64,000 nucleotides of DNA from Pithys albifrons albifrons (Eukaryota; Chordata; Aves; Passeriformes; Thamnophilidae): NCBI RefSeq assembly GCF_047495875.1, contig NC_092460.1, positions 4,149,520-4,213,519 of the forward strand. Direction: 5' to 3'. The notes beneath the pieces were generated by a model, which saw only the letters and a program-made list of their open reading frames with translations, made no database searches and was not told where the DNA came from. Made by a program: the position numbers and the translations under genes. Below are positions 1 to 11,700 of the stretch, in pieces (within the stretch, counting starts at the first letter, position 1; every line of letters starts with the position of its first letter).

Positions 1-1045
1 CTGCATCCCTGTCAAGGCTGTCTTCAAGTGAGTTTGCCTGATCAAAGATCTTATATTTGACCTCTCAGGATTTGTCCATAGATCACTCCAATGCAGGTCT
101 GCCACCAGCTGCTCCCAACTTCTGTCCTGTGCTGGCTCTCACGCCCCCTTCAGCTTAGCCTGTGCTAAAAAATTCCAGAGGTGGGTGGGAAAGGGGAGAG
201 CCCACAGAGAAGCCATTCCCACACAGACCCACACAAAGCACACCCCACAGCAGGCAGCCCGATGGAAACAGGTAAATTTGCTGCCAGATCTGCACCAGCA
301 CAAACCCCAGGCAGAGACTGCTCCAAAGTGCAGCTGAGTAGCATTTGGAATTGAACTGCAGCTTTCAAGAAACATTAGATATGCACAAGTGCAAATCCCT
401 CCCCTATGGACATGGCCAAGACATGGTCAGATCACACAGTTCAGCTCCACTCTCAGCCTGGAGCACCCCCAGCACAGCAGTGCCAGACACCACCAGACTG
501 CCACCAACTCCAGAAAACAGTGCAGCTGCAACAAGGGTTTACCCCTGGAGAAGGTGGCACATGGGGAGACTGTTTTACCCATGGGAGGCTGGATGGCTTT
601 GCATGAACCCCATGCAAAAGAACTCAGCACTCCCATCTAAGGCCCTTTTACAGGTCACAGACTTGGGGGGGGACACAGACATTGAAGCTACTTCTGTCCT
701 ATGGGAGCTTTTTCCAGAGCTCAGTTGGAAGTGCAGACCTGGTCATTTACTCCTGCACATTGGGTACTGACCAGAAACATTTAAAATAAATAAAAGCCAT
801 ATCTAACAGATACCACAGAGAAGCTAAGAATCAACACATGACTTGCCCTGGCCAGAAAAGCACACAGAGCAGGAAGAGTCCTTGCGCTCACAAGATAACT
901 CACACCACCACATCTGATGGCTGGGGGACTGGATTCTCCTCAGCATGCAGCTGTTCCAGAGAGCTCAGACACTCCTTGCACTGCTGCTTTGGAGAGCACA
1001 GCTGTATCATACTCTCAGGCACAGAGCATGACACCTGGGGATGGT

Positions 1046-1115
1046 CCTGAGCAGGGCTAAGAGTTGGACTCAATGACCATTGTGGGTCCCTTCCAGCTCA
1101 GCATGTTCTATGACC
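1046..1115 (+). mobile_element. CR1 LINE 3'-end fragment
   Basis: The stretch reads as a diverged CR1 3' terminus: 'gagttggactcaatgacc', then 'gggtcccttccagctca' and 'gttctatga', the usual avian CR1 tail order. Only the last 70 bases or so survive, as is normal for 5'-truncated CR1 copies. It is more diverged than the copies in the PPP4R2 introns. Confidence 0.75.
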
Positions 1116-4105
1116 AGATGGCCTGAAATAGGTCTCATCTGTCCACATTTACCTTTCAATTCATCAGCACAATAACAATTTTTTATGCTCTGTGTTAGTC
1201 ACACAGTTCATACATTTGTGTGTGTTTCACCTCGCTAAGGAGGTCACCTGATGCTTTTCTGTCTATGCAACCCTCTGGTAACACAACAGTCCCATGTCAG
1301 CCCTGAGAAACCACTACAAAACTGTGTGCCAGAATCTCCTAAAAAAGAGATACTTCTATTAGTTGCTTTGCTCATTAACAGAAGCTGATCAAAGCCATAG
1401 TCCCCCCTGAAGATGTTGCACTCCATAGGCTACTGCAGTTGTCTAAAAGAAGACAGTGCCTTCAGTCCCAGACAGCCAGCACAAAACAGCAACTTCTGTT
1501 TTGGTCCATTTTAAAAGCAGCCAGGAAGGCAGAGCAGTCTCTGGTCGGGTGTTCTTGTCACTCCAGAATTGCTCAAGCACACCCCACACACTCTCCATTA
1601 TAGGACCTCCACAGCCCTTCCAGTTCCCAGAGGGCACAAGGAGGCCTAAGCCAAAAATCTCACCTTGTCAGAAGGCAACTAATTCTGTCCTAAAATTACA
1701 AGGCATTTTTTAAAGAGCTCTATCACCTTCCAAAACCCACATGTTTAATTTCCTAGGTCAGTACTCCAGTCATTTTATTAACACATCACGTGTCACCACA
1801 TCAGGCTCCTTCTGCGCAAAACAGACTTCATTTCCTTAAACTCAGAATCTACTAGAAAAGCCAAAGAGAAACCCTCAGCAATTACCATCCTTACCTGCAG
1901 AGAAACAGCAAAACCAGCATCTCCTCACCCCTGAAAGAGGCTCAGCCTCTGCCCCAGCTTCCTTTTATGCCACCCCAATCAAGTCAATATTGCTTCCAGC
2001 TGTGAGAAATCCCCCTGCTAAAACACATCAGCTGTGCCTAATGAGGATCCCTCCTACCCACCTGTAGTAGTTTTAGTAGGTTTTTTGTCAACCCAAGACA
2101 CCACCCATGTGAAGGGTTGCTTCCAAAATCCTCAGTTTCTCATTGAGAAATTGCTTTTTGCCTTCTAGTTTTACTTGCCTTACTACAGAAAACTCACAAG
2201 CCTATTTTATAAACACCTGAGGTTTATTGCACCACAAGAGATGCATCAAAATGCAATCCATTTTATGAAGATTTCTTAGGAAAATGCAAAGATGTTTTCC
2301 ATAAAGTTCCTAAATTGAAAGTTTGTGTTATTATTTTTATGCTGTAAGAATTTAAGACTATATAAAGGTGAAATTCCCACTGTAAAGATTTTAAATGCTT
2401 GGTAAGAAAATATACATGTTTAGAAGCTTGTTATTTAGAGTAACTCAGCTTCAAAAGGCCACACCTCTCCATACTCACCCACAGACAGCTCCATGTGCCT
2501 GTGCAGGGAATTCACCCCACCTGGCTGGTTCTGTGACCCCAGAGAGCTCTGCTGTGATGCCCTGGTAAAGGCAAACCCCCTTTACAACCACACAGTCAAG
2601 ATCTGTTCTTTCCATGAGTTATTTTAGCAGCAGCACTGCCAGATCTCCGAGCAGAGGCTTTGCACTTCGTTCCAGCCTTTGCCACACACAGACCCCTTTG
2701 AATGCACAGACTCAAACAAGGCAGCAGGACCTGCAGTCAGAGGGAGATCTGAAGAGGAGGCCTTTGGTGAAGGGCTCATGGCTCTTCCACTGAGCTGAAA
2801 GTCAAAGAGAATGCAGAAAGGAATAAATAATCCAAAGAACAGAAGCAGAAAGAGTCTGGTAAGACTCCAAAAGGCGCAGATCTATTCTGATAGTCCTACA
2901 GAACCAGGAAAACAAGATGTTTCTTTAGTTGTGTAAAGTCAATTTTGTTCTAATTTGTCAATTGTTGTTTAAAGACAAGTTTGTTCTATTACAAGGGAAG
3001 GAGAGCCTTATAATAACTGCAGGGTTTTTATTTTCTCCATTACTTTAATTTATCTCTTGTACAAAAATGAGTCCAAGTTTTGTGGGTCCAGGAAACAAAA
3101 AAAAAGGAATAGCAAGTTTGGGCATCACCTCCTACCCCAGTGATGAGAGCAGTCACCTTGTCAGGAAAAAGATGTGTCAAATTCCTGTTCACAGGATTGT
3201 TGGGGAGTTTACATGGATGAATCCTTGAATGAACCAAGGAGTGCACCAGACACTGCCCAGGGTTGCCCCAGCAACAGAACATCGGAAGGCAAGACCGTGG
3301 GTGTGGGAACTGCATGGAGTGAGGCCCCTGTGGCAGGGCTGTCACTCCTTGCTAAGATTCCCAGGGAGATAAGTGACGCCAGTGGAAGGCAGGAGTCTCT
3401 CTGTCTCCCACATAAACAGTCATTCAGTTGATGGAGAACACAGCATCTCCTTAGCATCTTTACAAGTTGGAAATAAAATGCAACCCAGGCCGAGGAGTTC
3501 AGGAAAGAGCAACGAAAGTCACTGGGAGTCATTGTGAGCAAAGGTGAAATATGAAATATTTGAGAGAAGTGGCCCCAGAGGGAAAGGCTTGGCACTCAAA
3601 AATAGGTGTATGTTGGGAGAACTAGGACAGCTTTAAGGATGTCTTGGGGATGTGGGATGGAACAGAGACAATTTCTGAGGAACATCAGGGCAAAAGAAAA
3701 AAACAATCCTGAAAGGTAAGTACATTGAAGAGTGGAATTATCTTAAGCACCTCAAACAACAAAGAGCTATCATGTCTTCTGAAACTGGACTGGAAGAGGG
3801 TTTAGGTAATGGAAATGAGAGATGAAAAAGGAACTTCCTGGAGATGGAAAGACAAGACCAATTAATCTCTCATTTGCCATGGATTTCCTTCAGGAGGCAT
3901 CCTCATCTTCCCAGATGCTGCACCTGAGCCTCAGGTTTGACCTGGATTTGATATATATTGGTTCTAAGGGCAGGGCAAATGCCTTCCTACCCCCTGCTGG
4001 GCTGAACCAGCTCAGGGAAACTCTAGCCCAATAAAACAGAAGTCTTTCAAAATGATGAAATATTATAAGGGTGAAGGGAAAATAAAAGAAGTAGAAATCA
4101 TCACT

Positions 4106-4160
4106 GGAAGTCATCTAGTCCACCCCAAACCTCCAGACTGGGCTCCATCACAGGGATGAA
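4106..4160 (-). mobile_element. Possible old CR1 fragment
   Basis: The plus strand has 'ggaagtcatctagtccacc' followed by 'aaacctccagactgggc'. This resembles the reverse complement of a very diverged CR1 3' end (the 'catcnagtccaacc' motif). It is short, without a clear tail repeat, so the call is weak. Confidence 0.3.
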
Positions 4161-4899
4161 GTGAGGGAGAAGAACTTTGGGAAAAAACAGTTTATCACTT
4201 TATCCTTACAGCTACCCAAATGCCTGGACTATTTCCCTCCGGTCATCTAATTCCATGACTCCTTCTCCTAAGCACAATGGACAAAGGGGACAGATATAAT
4301 CAGTCTGTTACTCAGACTGATTTCACTGAGATCTCTTCCACAACCTCAATCTTGCTACAATGCTTTGTGAGATTTGGGGAACTGCAGAAGGGAAGACCAT
4401 GGGAATTAGAGGCTGGGAAGGGATGCAGCTGTGGAGCACTGCATCCTTTCTCTTGGTTTCCTGACAAGCAGCACCTTTGCCATTGAATCCCTGACAGCAT
4501 CAGCCGCTCTTGAGATTTCACACCCACCCTGCAGATACGATGACAAAGTTACGGTACTTTCCAACTTTGGACTGGGAAGAAGCAAAAACTTTTGCAACTC
4601 ACATCTCTCATGGTGTTCTGTAGCATCTCAGCACCCGTTTTCCCGCAGCGTGAGGTTTGTCTGTTCTGAAGCTCCATCTCCTGGAACCACGGAATTAACA
4701 CAGGAACGGCTCAACTTTCACTGCAACAAAGGTGTAAGTTTAAGAGGAAAGTTTGTAGAGGCGTGAATCTTAACGGGACAAGTCTAAACATTATAAACGT
4801 ATCCTTGATTTCTTTAATGTGGAAGATTATCTTATCTGTGGGTTTATTTTCTCTGCCCTCGGAGCAGGGATCCGTGACAGTGTTGCTGTGGCAGCTTCT

Positions 4900-5350
4900 C
4901 TGATGTCTCATCACATCCCACGTTCCTGAGGCGGCCTCTGCCGGCACTTGGTTGCCACTGTCAGCTGTCCTCGACCTCTCCTTCCCTGGGCACACCGAAA
5001 TACCAGCCTGACCTCCGGGGGAATGCCGCTTTCCAGCGTCTCGAGTTCGCCCTCGTGCTCTGCCCCGTGTCCGGAGGCAGCTCCGCATCTCAGGTTTCCC
5101 ATCATGGGAACGAGCTGGCGCTCAAGTTCCTCTCCCTGCTCACCTATCCAAGGAATCCACGTCCTTGCCATTGCATATGGACATGTGTGAGCTGCGTGAC
5201 CTCGGCACCAGAACCACACTGTGCTGGGCTGAGTCTCCATTCCTGTTATCCCGGTGTGTCTGTTGATGCCACTGAACGGGATGGTCCAAATTCCCCCCCA
5301 CCGGTTCTGTCTGCAGCACTTTCTCAGAGAACTGCTCGAGTAAAAACCAC
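4900..5350. other. GC- and CpG-enriched patch, function unknown
   Basis: In an AT-rich setting this stretch is clearly richer in G+C, with CpGs at irregular spacing (for example around 4930, 5020-5060, 5080-5120 and 5250-5300). A 209-codon minus-strand frame (5540-4911) and several plus-strand frames cross it. None shows a domain I recognise, and overlapping open frames on both strands are expected where stop codons are depleted by GC content. It could be a small orphan CpG island, a lncRNA promoter or a remnant of an old exon. Confidence 0.3.
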
Positions 5351-5800
5351 CACACACACAAAAGTTCTCACAGGCTGAAGCAGCAGCAGAAATATTTTTC
5401 ATCCATTTCCTGCACCCCCCAGGCCAGGCATGAACTGAAACACAATTCCAACTTAACTCTTCTGGCTGGGAGCATTTCCTGCTGACATGCCTAAAAACAA
5501 TACTCGGTGCTGCAGAGGTACCTGAGCCTTGGAAACCCACAGAACCATTTTTGCATTAAAAATGAAATTCACTTTGTTGAAGCCAGCAGTAGATCCAAGA
5601 GGATTTAAGAAAGAAATCCAAAATCCATACTAAAGCTCTCCATAGTGCAAGCATTCAAGTATTCCCTGAGGTATAAAAATCAAGTCAGACTGAGCATCTT
5701 GGATACTAGAATAAAGTTTGTTTTGTTTTGTATTGTTTTTTAATAACAAGAGCAGAATTAAGAGCTGATTTCAACCTCATACTCTGAAAATAAATTCCAT

Positions 5801-5840
5801 TTCACTCTTTATATTCTGGTCCCATTCTTTATATTCTGGT
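5801..5840. repeat. 20-bp direct duplication
   Basis: The 14-base core 'ctttatattctggt' occurs twice with a 20-bp period (5807-5820 and 5827-5840). This is a simple two-copy duplication in AT-rich DNA. Confidence 0.7.
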
Positions 5841-5958
5841 TTTTAATAAGAAATACACTCATGAATGCTATAAAGCACCTGCTGCCTGGTTTTCTGGGGT
5901 TTAACCACATTTCCTGTTAGGAGGCAAGTACAACACTCAACTTGGCTCCATGCAGGAA

Positions 5959-6193
5959 CACAGAATCATGGAATCACAGAATGGTTTGAGCCGGAGGGGA
6001 CTTTAACGCTCATCCACTGCACCCCTGCCATGGGCAGGGACACCTCCCACCAGCCCAGGGTGCTCCAAGCCCTGTCCAACCTGGCCTGGGACACTCCCAG
6101 GGCTGGGGCAGCCACAGCTTCTCTGGGCACCTGTGCCAGGGCCTGCCCACCCTCACAGGGAGGAATTTCTTCCCAATATCCCATCTAAACCTC
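5959..6193 (-). mobile_element. CR1 LINE 3' fragment, older subfamily
   Basis: Read on the minus strand, this has the standard order of an avian CR1 3' region: 'aagaaattcctccctgtgag', 'gtgcccagagaagctgtgg', 'gttggacagggcttggagca', 'cctgcccatggcaggggtg' and the terminal 'gattctgtg' repeats. It is 5'-truncated. The sequence differs from the 'ggttggacttgatgatcttggagg' type found elsewhere in the window, so a different CR1 subfamily is involved. It lies just beyond the inferred 3' end of PPP4R2 transcripts. Confidence 0.93.
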
Positions 6194-6432
6194 TTTCCGT
6201 TTGAAGCCACACACTCTGGGGTGTGTATAATCAAGGAATTTAAAGCACATTTTGTTTTATGTAGGCACACAGAACTAAGATCCTTACTGAGGCTAAAGCA
6301 TGATTTCAATTTTCATTGGCCATTAAAGTTGCAGATACAGAAATGGATCCACACCTGAAGTTCTCCTGCAGGAGTGGCACTAACGCTGCCAAAACAAACA
6401 TCTGGAAAGGTCACAGGTGCTTAAAGAACAAG

Positions 6433-6438
6433 TTTATT
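6433..6438 (-). terminator. Candidate distal polyadenylation signal of PPP4R2
   Basis: The minus strand carries AATAAA here, with the context 'tcaataaacttgttctttaa'. A CA dinucleotide suitable for cleavage lies about 20 nt downstream, and a GU-rich element follows at about 6390-6405. This is the most complete poly(A) signal I see below the PPP4R2 stop codon. Confidence 0.5.
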
Positions 6439-8175
6439 GACAATATCGTCACAAATAAACAATCTAAAAGAAAATTTCAGAAATCTCTAAACTTAGAAAT
6501 CTTAAAATTTTCTCATTGGCAAAATATTAAAAAAAAAAAAAGAACTGTAAGATGTCACTATTTTCTTAATCTTTCCTAATTTCAACATTTTGGTTCAGTC
6601 CTTTAATTTCGTAACACACATCCAACCCTTCAGCACAATGAAAATGAGTCAAAGTACAATTTTCCTTCTTTAAGGGGATCTCGATCAATAAGATTGTTTG
6701 GGTTTTTTTGCAAGCATCTCCCTGAATCCTGTCTGCTCACAACTTGATAGGTAACATCAGCAAGAAATAACTTTATAAATATTCTGAGCCAAATTAATTC
6801 TGGTAGTAATCAGAACCTAAATTTCCCCCAAACGATACAAAGCAGACCATGTAGTACAAGAAACTATCAGCATGCATTTTAGAGGTCATTTTTTGTACTT
6901 CAGGTACATGAACTTAAAACCAAAGAGGGACAATTGTGATAAAAATGTACTCAGGTATTTCATAACATTAATATTTATTGCTTTATATGAATACTGTATT
7001 GAAAGCCCAAGCATTCAGTTTACACACAGAAATTATACAATTATATACCGTTTCACAATGGCAGTGAGCACTCATTACAATCTACAAAAAATCTACTTTA
7101 CAGAAATTTAAAAATTCTAAATATCAAAAAGGTACAGTTGAAGAAACAGGTATAAATTTGGCAGCCAGTAATTGTGACTGGGAGGTTGCAGCTTGCATGT
7201 CTTTAAATATGGGAACTGGAAAATATTGAGTTTAAAGCAGTAGTTTGTGCTTTGAGCTGGTTTGAAAAAAACGTAACACTGGCTGTCAAAGTAGCATGTT
7301 CAAAAATATTTAGTTCACTTCCAAAATGTTATACAAATCATGGTGATTTCTATGCCCCCCTAAACCTTGCAGCTCAGGTACATGACCAGGGCCATGCATC
7401 CATCCTTCCACTCCAGTGTTATCAGACCGATGCCATCTGCCAACCTTAGAGCAATTCTGAGGCTCCTCTACAACACTCACAAAGCTCCAAGAAGCTCAGA
7501 AAAGGCAAGTACCTGCTCATTTCTTCCAAGGTATTATTTTCAAACGTTTCTTCTACAAAAGTTTAAGCTAATGTTTTAATTACGACGTTCTCAACATAAA
7601 GCACATTTTCTCATAAATAAATGAAATCCTTTCACTCAGGCACCTCAGAAGAATACAAAAATGTTGTCATCGGAACAGTTCTCTTGGAATGTGTTTACTC
7701 TGGTGTTTTCAACAATGTTAGTATTTCCAGGGTTTCACAGGGGCCAGATTTCATTTGTTCTATTTTTCCAGAGGCAAAACAAAGTGCCTTGAGAGGTGAA
7801 CTCAGTCTTTTCCTATAGAAAAAGTATTTGCTGTGTTTATCTCTTATAGAAACAGAAAAATATACCCTTTCCCCTTTAGAACAGTGAGGGTACACACAGG
7901 TGTGCATGCGTGCATACAGATGTGTGTGTGAAATGTAACACACTTTAAACACACAACAGAAGGTTTCATAGTGTGTATTCAAATAAAAATCTGGAAACCA
8001 GCCTGAAACCCCATTATTTCGCATGTCAAGTGTTGAAACTGTAACCAAAATATGAAGTAACTGCTATAGCTGTCAGAAAAAGACAAGACAAAAAGCTTCC
8101 TTGCTTACATACAACTAGGTGTGGTGATCTCCAAAAAAGTTGTCAAAATTATAATTACCTTCCAGTTTAAAAACT

Positions 8176-8181
8176 TTTATT
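8176..8181 (-). terminator. Candidate proximal polyadenylation signal of PPP4R2
   Basis: AATAAA on the minus strand, about 250 nt after the stop codon and inside an AT-rich tract. Use of this site would give a short 3'UTR. The downstream region is only weakly GU-rich, so it may be a minor site. Confidence 0.35.
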
Positions 8182-8430
8182 CTAAATAAAAAAAACTATA
8201 CACAAACCACTGATTTGACCAAACGAAAGTTCAGCGGTAAGCAGGACCTGAAGGAGCTGGTATTCACAGTTCTTATCATGTACAACTCTTTCAAGGTTCA
8301 ATCCATGGAGAAGTTTATTTTACAACCTGCTTCTTTTTGTAAAACTAAAGGTCCACTTTATTACATAAAATTATTTATACAGTGTAAAACCGGAGCCTTA
8401 TGGAAAATACTGCATCTAAGTTTATTTAAA

Positions 8431-8744
8431 TTAGTCTTGCTCCATCGGTTCATCTGCAGCTTCTGTGGCTTCGTCACTGTTTTCCATTGGGGTCTCTGAG
8501 GAATTTTCTGGAGTTTCACTAGCATAGGACCCCAACTCTTCTGTTTCACTGCAGTCAGCTCCACTACTGGCAGATCCACTAATTTCAGGGTCATCCGAGT
8601 GCAAATCCTTCTCTGCCCTCGACTGCTCAGACTCCTCCATGCGACTGTTCTCCTCAGAGCTCTCTTCGGTCACACCCGAGGGTTCAATGTCTTTGTCTTG
8701 ATCTTTTCTGTCTGCACCAACGTTTCTGGGAGACATGAAGGACT
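8431..8744 (-). CDS. PPP4R2: PPP4R2 coding exon 9 (last), with stop codon
   Basis: Residues about 303-406. The acceptor follows 'tttccccatttccag' and the first two bases complete a Glu codon, giving 'ESFM', as in human. The exon encodes the acidic Ser/Glu-rich tail and ends with '[11 protein letters not shown]' and TAA at 8433-8431. The frame is fully open. Confidence 0.97.
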
Positions 8745-11700
8745 CTGGAAATGGGGAAAGTAAATATTATTAAAGCATTTTTAAACATACCTTGAGCCTG
8801 CTACTTTCCATTCCCAGCTGTGCCGAGCAACACTTCCACAGCACAGCCAAGGACAGCAAAACAATCACCAATTTTATTAGATGTACAGTATGAGCCACCT
8901 TCATGAGGACATCCAAACTATCCTAACACACCATGAAATAAAGTCCAGTTATTTTATTTAACAGGTAGCTTCACCTAATTAATCTTCAGTGGATAAAGAC
9001 ACATCTACCAAGTGACTTTTTCTGGCTTCCCCACATCCTTCATTTGCCTTCAGAAACATCTTTTACAAATGATGAAAACACGACTGTTTCAAGTGTACAG
9101 TCACCATGATCTACAGGAACACTCTACAAATGCATAAGCTATAAAAAAAATAAAATTTTTTAAAAAATTAAAACTTTGGAGAATATGTAAAAATAGGTTA
9201 GTCTCTTAACTGCAGGGGTTTTTTTATTTAGGTGCTAAGAGTTAGGTAATTATTCCAATAGGAGGTGGAGAGATTGTTGCTGTATCTTCAGTGAAAGAAC
9301 ATAGATCTTTTAATCCGTATTTCAGTAATTTATATTATTAATAAAGACAGTCAAACACAGGTATGGCACATCTCACTCCTGGGAAAGGGATGATATCACC
9401 TGATGATACCCTAAAGTAGGGATTCTCAAATTCTTGGTGCCACCCTGATTTAATTTACTGCCTAAGAAAAGTACTATTTTGTAGTTTTTAAATTGATCTG
9501 TAGGACAAAGAAAAACCAGAATTTCTAAATCATGCAAAATCGAAGTACAAACAGCTCATGCACAACTGAAGACACTCAGCAATCCCAACACAACATTCTC
9601 CAGCAAAGAAAATCCCAGCTCCTCAGAAAATGAACAAAGACAATCCAGTCTGAAGTACCTTCCTCCTCTTCTCCCGTACAGCGCTGTCTGGCACAAGGAG
9701 CATCTTTTTCTTTATCCTGAGATGTAGAGGATGCTTCTGTCTCTTCCCCCATGCCTGAAGAGACTTCACTGGAGGCAGTTTGGTTTGGTGTATCTCTGGC
9801 TTCCCCTTCCTTGTCAAATTTAAGTCTTTTTACCTCATGTCCTTCTGCTTCTGCAGGATCATCCTCAGAGTGCTTGTTTTTCACCAGGCTGCTCTGAGCA
9901 CCTTCTGACTCAGATGCTGGTGATTCACTGTAAGCAAGAAAAGGAGCTGTAGCTTTTCTTGAAGAAAAACATTCTGTATCTTGTCACACTTTAAAAAATA
10001 ACAGCAGCTACTTCAATTTAAACACTCTATAAGAGGTAACAGTAGAACTCCCTTATTACATAATAGAACCTCCAAGCCATCACTCCTGACTTAAGCCTCC
10101 AATACGCATTCCTTGGATGGCCTCCTTTACACTATTTTTTAAATATAAGTTAAAAAAAATCTGAGAATAATAAAAACAGAAAATCCATCCCTCCTCACAA
10201 ACCTGTGTTTCTTCTCCTCTGTCTGCTGCAAACTTGGCTCTTTATGGTCTGTGCTGTCTGGCAAACCGTTTGTTGTCATTGGAGCTGACAAGGAAACCTT
10301 CGTTCGATTTACTGGTCTGGGGGTTCCAGGGCCATTTACATTGGATCTTTAAAAATAATAATAGTAAAAAGATAACTCAGCCTTTCAGTAATTTGTTCCT
10401 ATTTGGCAGAAAGCAGCTAAGCCCTTGCTTAAAAGATCAAGAAAACAAAACAAATAGGTCAGGTGATTCGCTGTGTTATAAGGAATAAAATATTTCTTGC
10501 CTACAATGTACAAACTATGAAAAAAATTTAAATAACAAAACAAATTCACAATAATGAGGTTACAAAATCATCAAAATATATCATAATCATAAATCATAGA
10601 ATCAACTGGGTTGGAAAAGACCTCCAAGATCATCAAGTCCAACCCTTGGTCCAACTCCAGTCCCTTTACCAGATCATGGCACTCAGTGCCATGGCCAAAC
10701 TCAGTTTAGAAACCTCCAAGGATGGGGAATGCACCCACTCTCTGGGCAGCCCATTCCAATGCCTGATTCCTCTCTCTGGAAAGAATTTTTTTCTGATCTC
10801 CAACTTAAATTTCCCCTGGCAGAGCTTGAGCCCCTGCCCCCTTGTCCTTTGTATTATATGGAGTGCAGGTTCATGCCTCTTCTATCCCCATTCCCCCACT
10901 ATTGCAGGTCACACCCCATTTTTAAGGCTACCTATTTAGGATCAGAACAGGCAGTAAGGGATCTGAACCCCCTACTCTCAGAACTCCCCTGCTTCTATCC
11001 AGAACAAGTTATTCCCTGGAACTAAACTTACCTGTCAGAGTACCCTGGTGAATTTCCTGGGAACATAACACCATTCATCCGATTTAAACTACTGGAATTA
11101 TTTTTCCTAAGAAACAAAACAACAACAAAATGTTATGAATAAATTACGTAAATCTTGTTTGCACAGAATTCCCCACTCCAAAACTTAAACAGCCCCCACT
11201 GTCAGTCCCCAAAGGGTTCCCTGCTTATCCACTTCCAAATTACCAGACTTGCACAGACACCTTCCCCACTGCTGCCTTAACTACTGATAACTCTGCATGT
11301 CCGTGTTTTAGATACTTCTGATAACCAACAAGAGAAACACATCAGACACACACACATTCAAGCTTCAAGTTTCATGGAAAAGAAGATTATACTCACTCTG
11401 AAGATGGATATACACAGCTGACAACCATGACATTCTGTAACACAAACAATAAACACATCAAGAGTTTAGAAACAGAAGCTGCAGCTGTGGATAATATCCC
11501 AAAACTTAGAGAGTTACAGGATTTTGGTCATATCTGTTAAAAGTATCTCTGCTCCCTCGTACAAAATCAGGCCATAATCAAACTAAAATTCAGTATTTTT
11601 GAAGTGTGTTACTGCCCTAAGGAGACCAGCACATTAAGCCTCAGGCCCAGGTGTTTGTGGTTTGTAACTGAAGGATCTCTGGAAATCAAAGTGCTCAGAA

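Larger units (their letters stand above)
1..5958. other. Intergenic region downstream of PPP4R2
   Basis: No exon with a recognisable protein match was seen on either strand. The open frames here are short, lack family motifs and look like chance frames. The stretch holds CR1 fragments (1046-1115 and possibly 4106-4160), a locally GC- and CpG-enriched patch (about 4900-5350) and a short 20-bp duplication (5801-5840). In human, the next gene in this direction is PDZRN3 on the opposite strand. None of its RING or PDZ exons was recognised here, so it presumably lies outside the window. Confidence 0.6.
6410..8430 (-). other. PPP4R2: Probable 3'UTR of PPP4R2
   Basis: This AT-rich stretch follows the PPP4R2 stop codon on the minus strand and holds no interspersed repeat. 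It contains several AATAAA hexamers on the minus strand. One is proximal at 8181-8176. The distal one at 6438-6433 has the best context: it is followed 15-25 nt later by a plausible cleavage region and then by a GU-rich stretch (minus-strand 'gatgtttgttttgg'). The extent to 6410 is inferred from these signals and from the repeat-free character; there is no transcript evidence. A short TG/CA-rich stretch lies at 7896-7930. Confidence 0.5.

Noticed and set aside
4911..5540. 209-codon minus-strand ORF
   Set aside because: No recognised domain, no splice-linked neighbours and overlapping frames on the other strand. I kept only the GC patch as an observation.
1..5958. 3' exons of PDZRN3, or an endogenous bornavirus-like element as near human PPP4R2
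   Set aside because: No PDZ or RING residues and no viral-like frame were seen here or elsewhere in the window.
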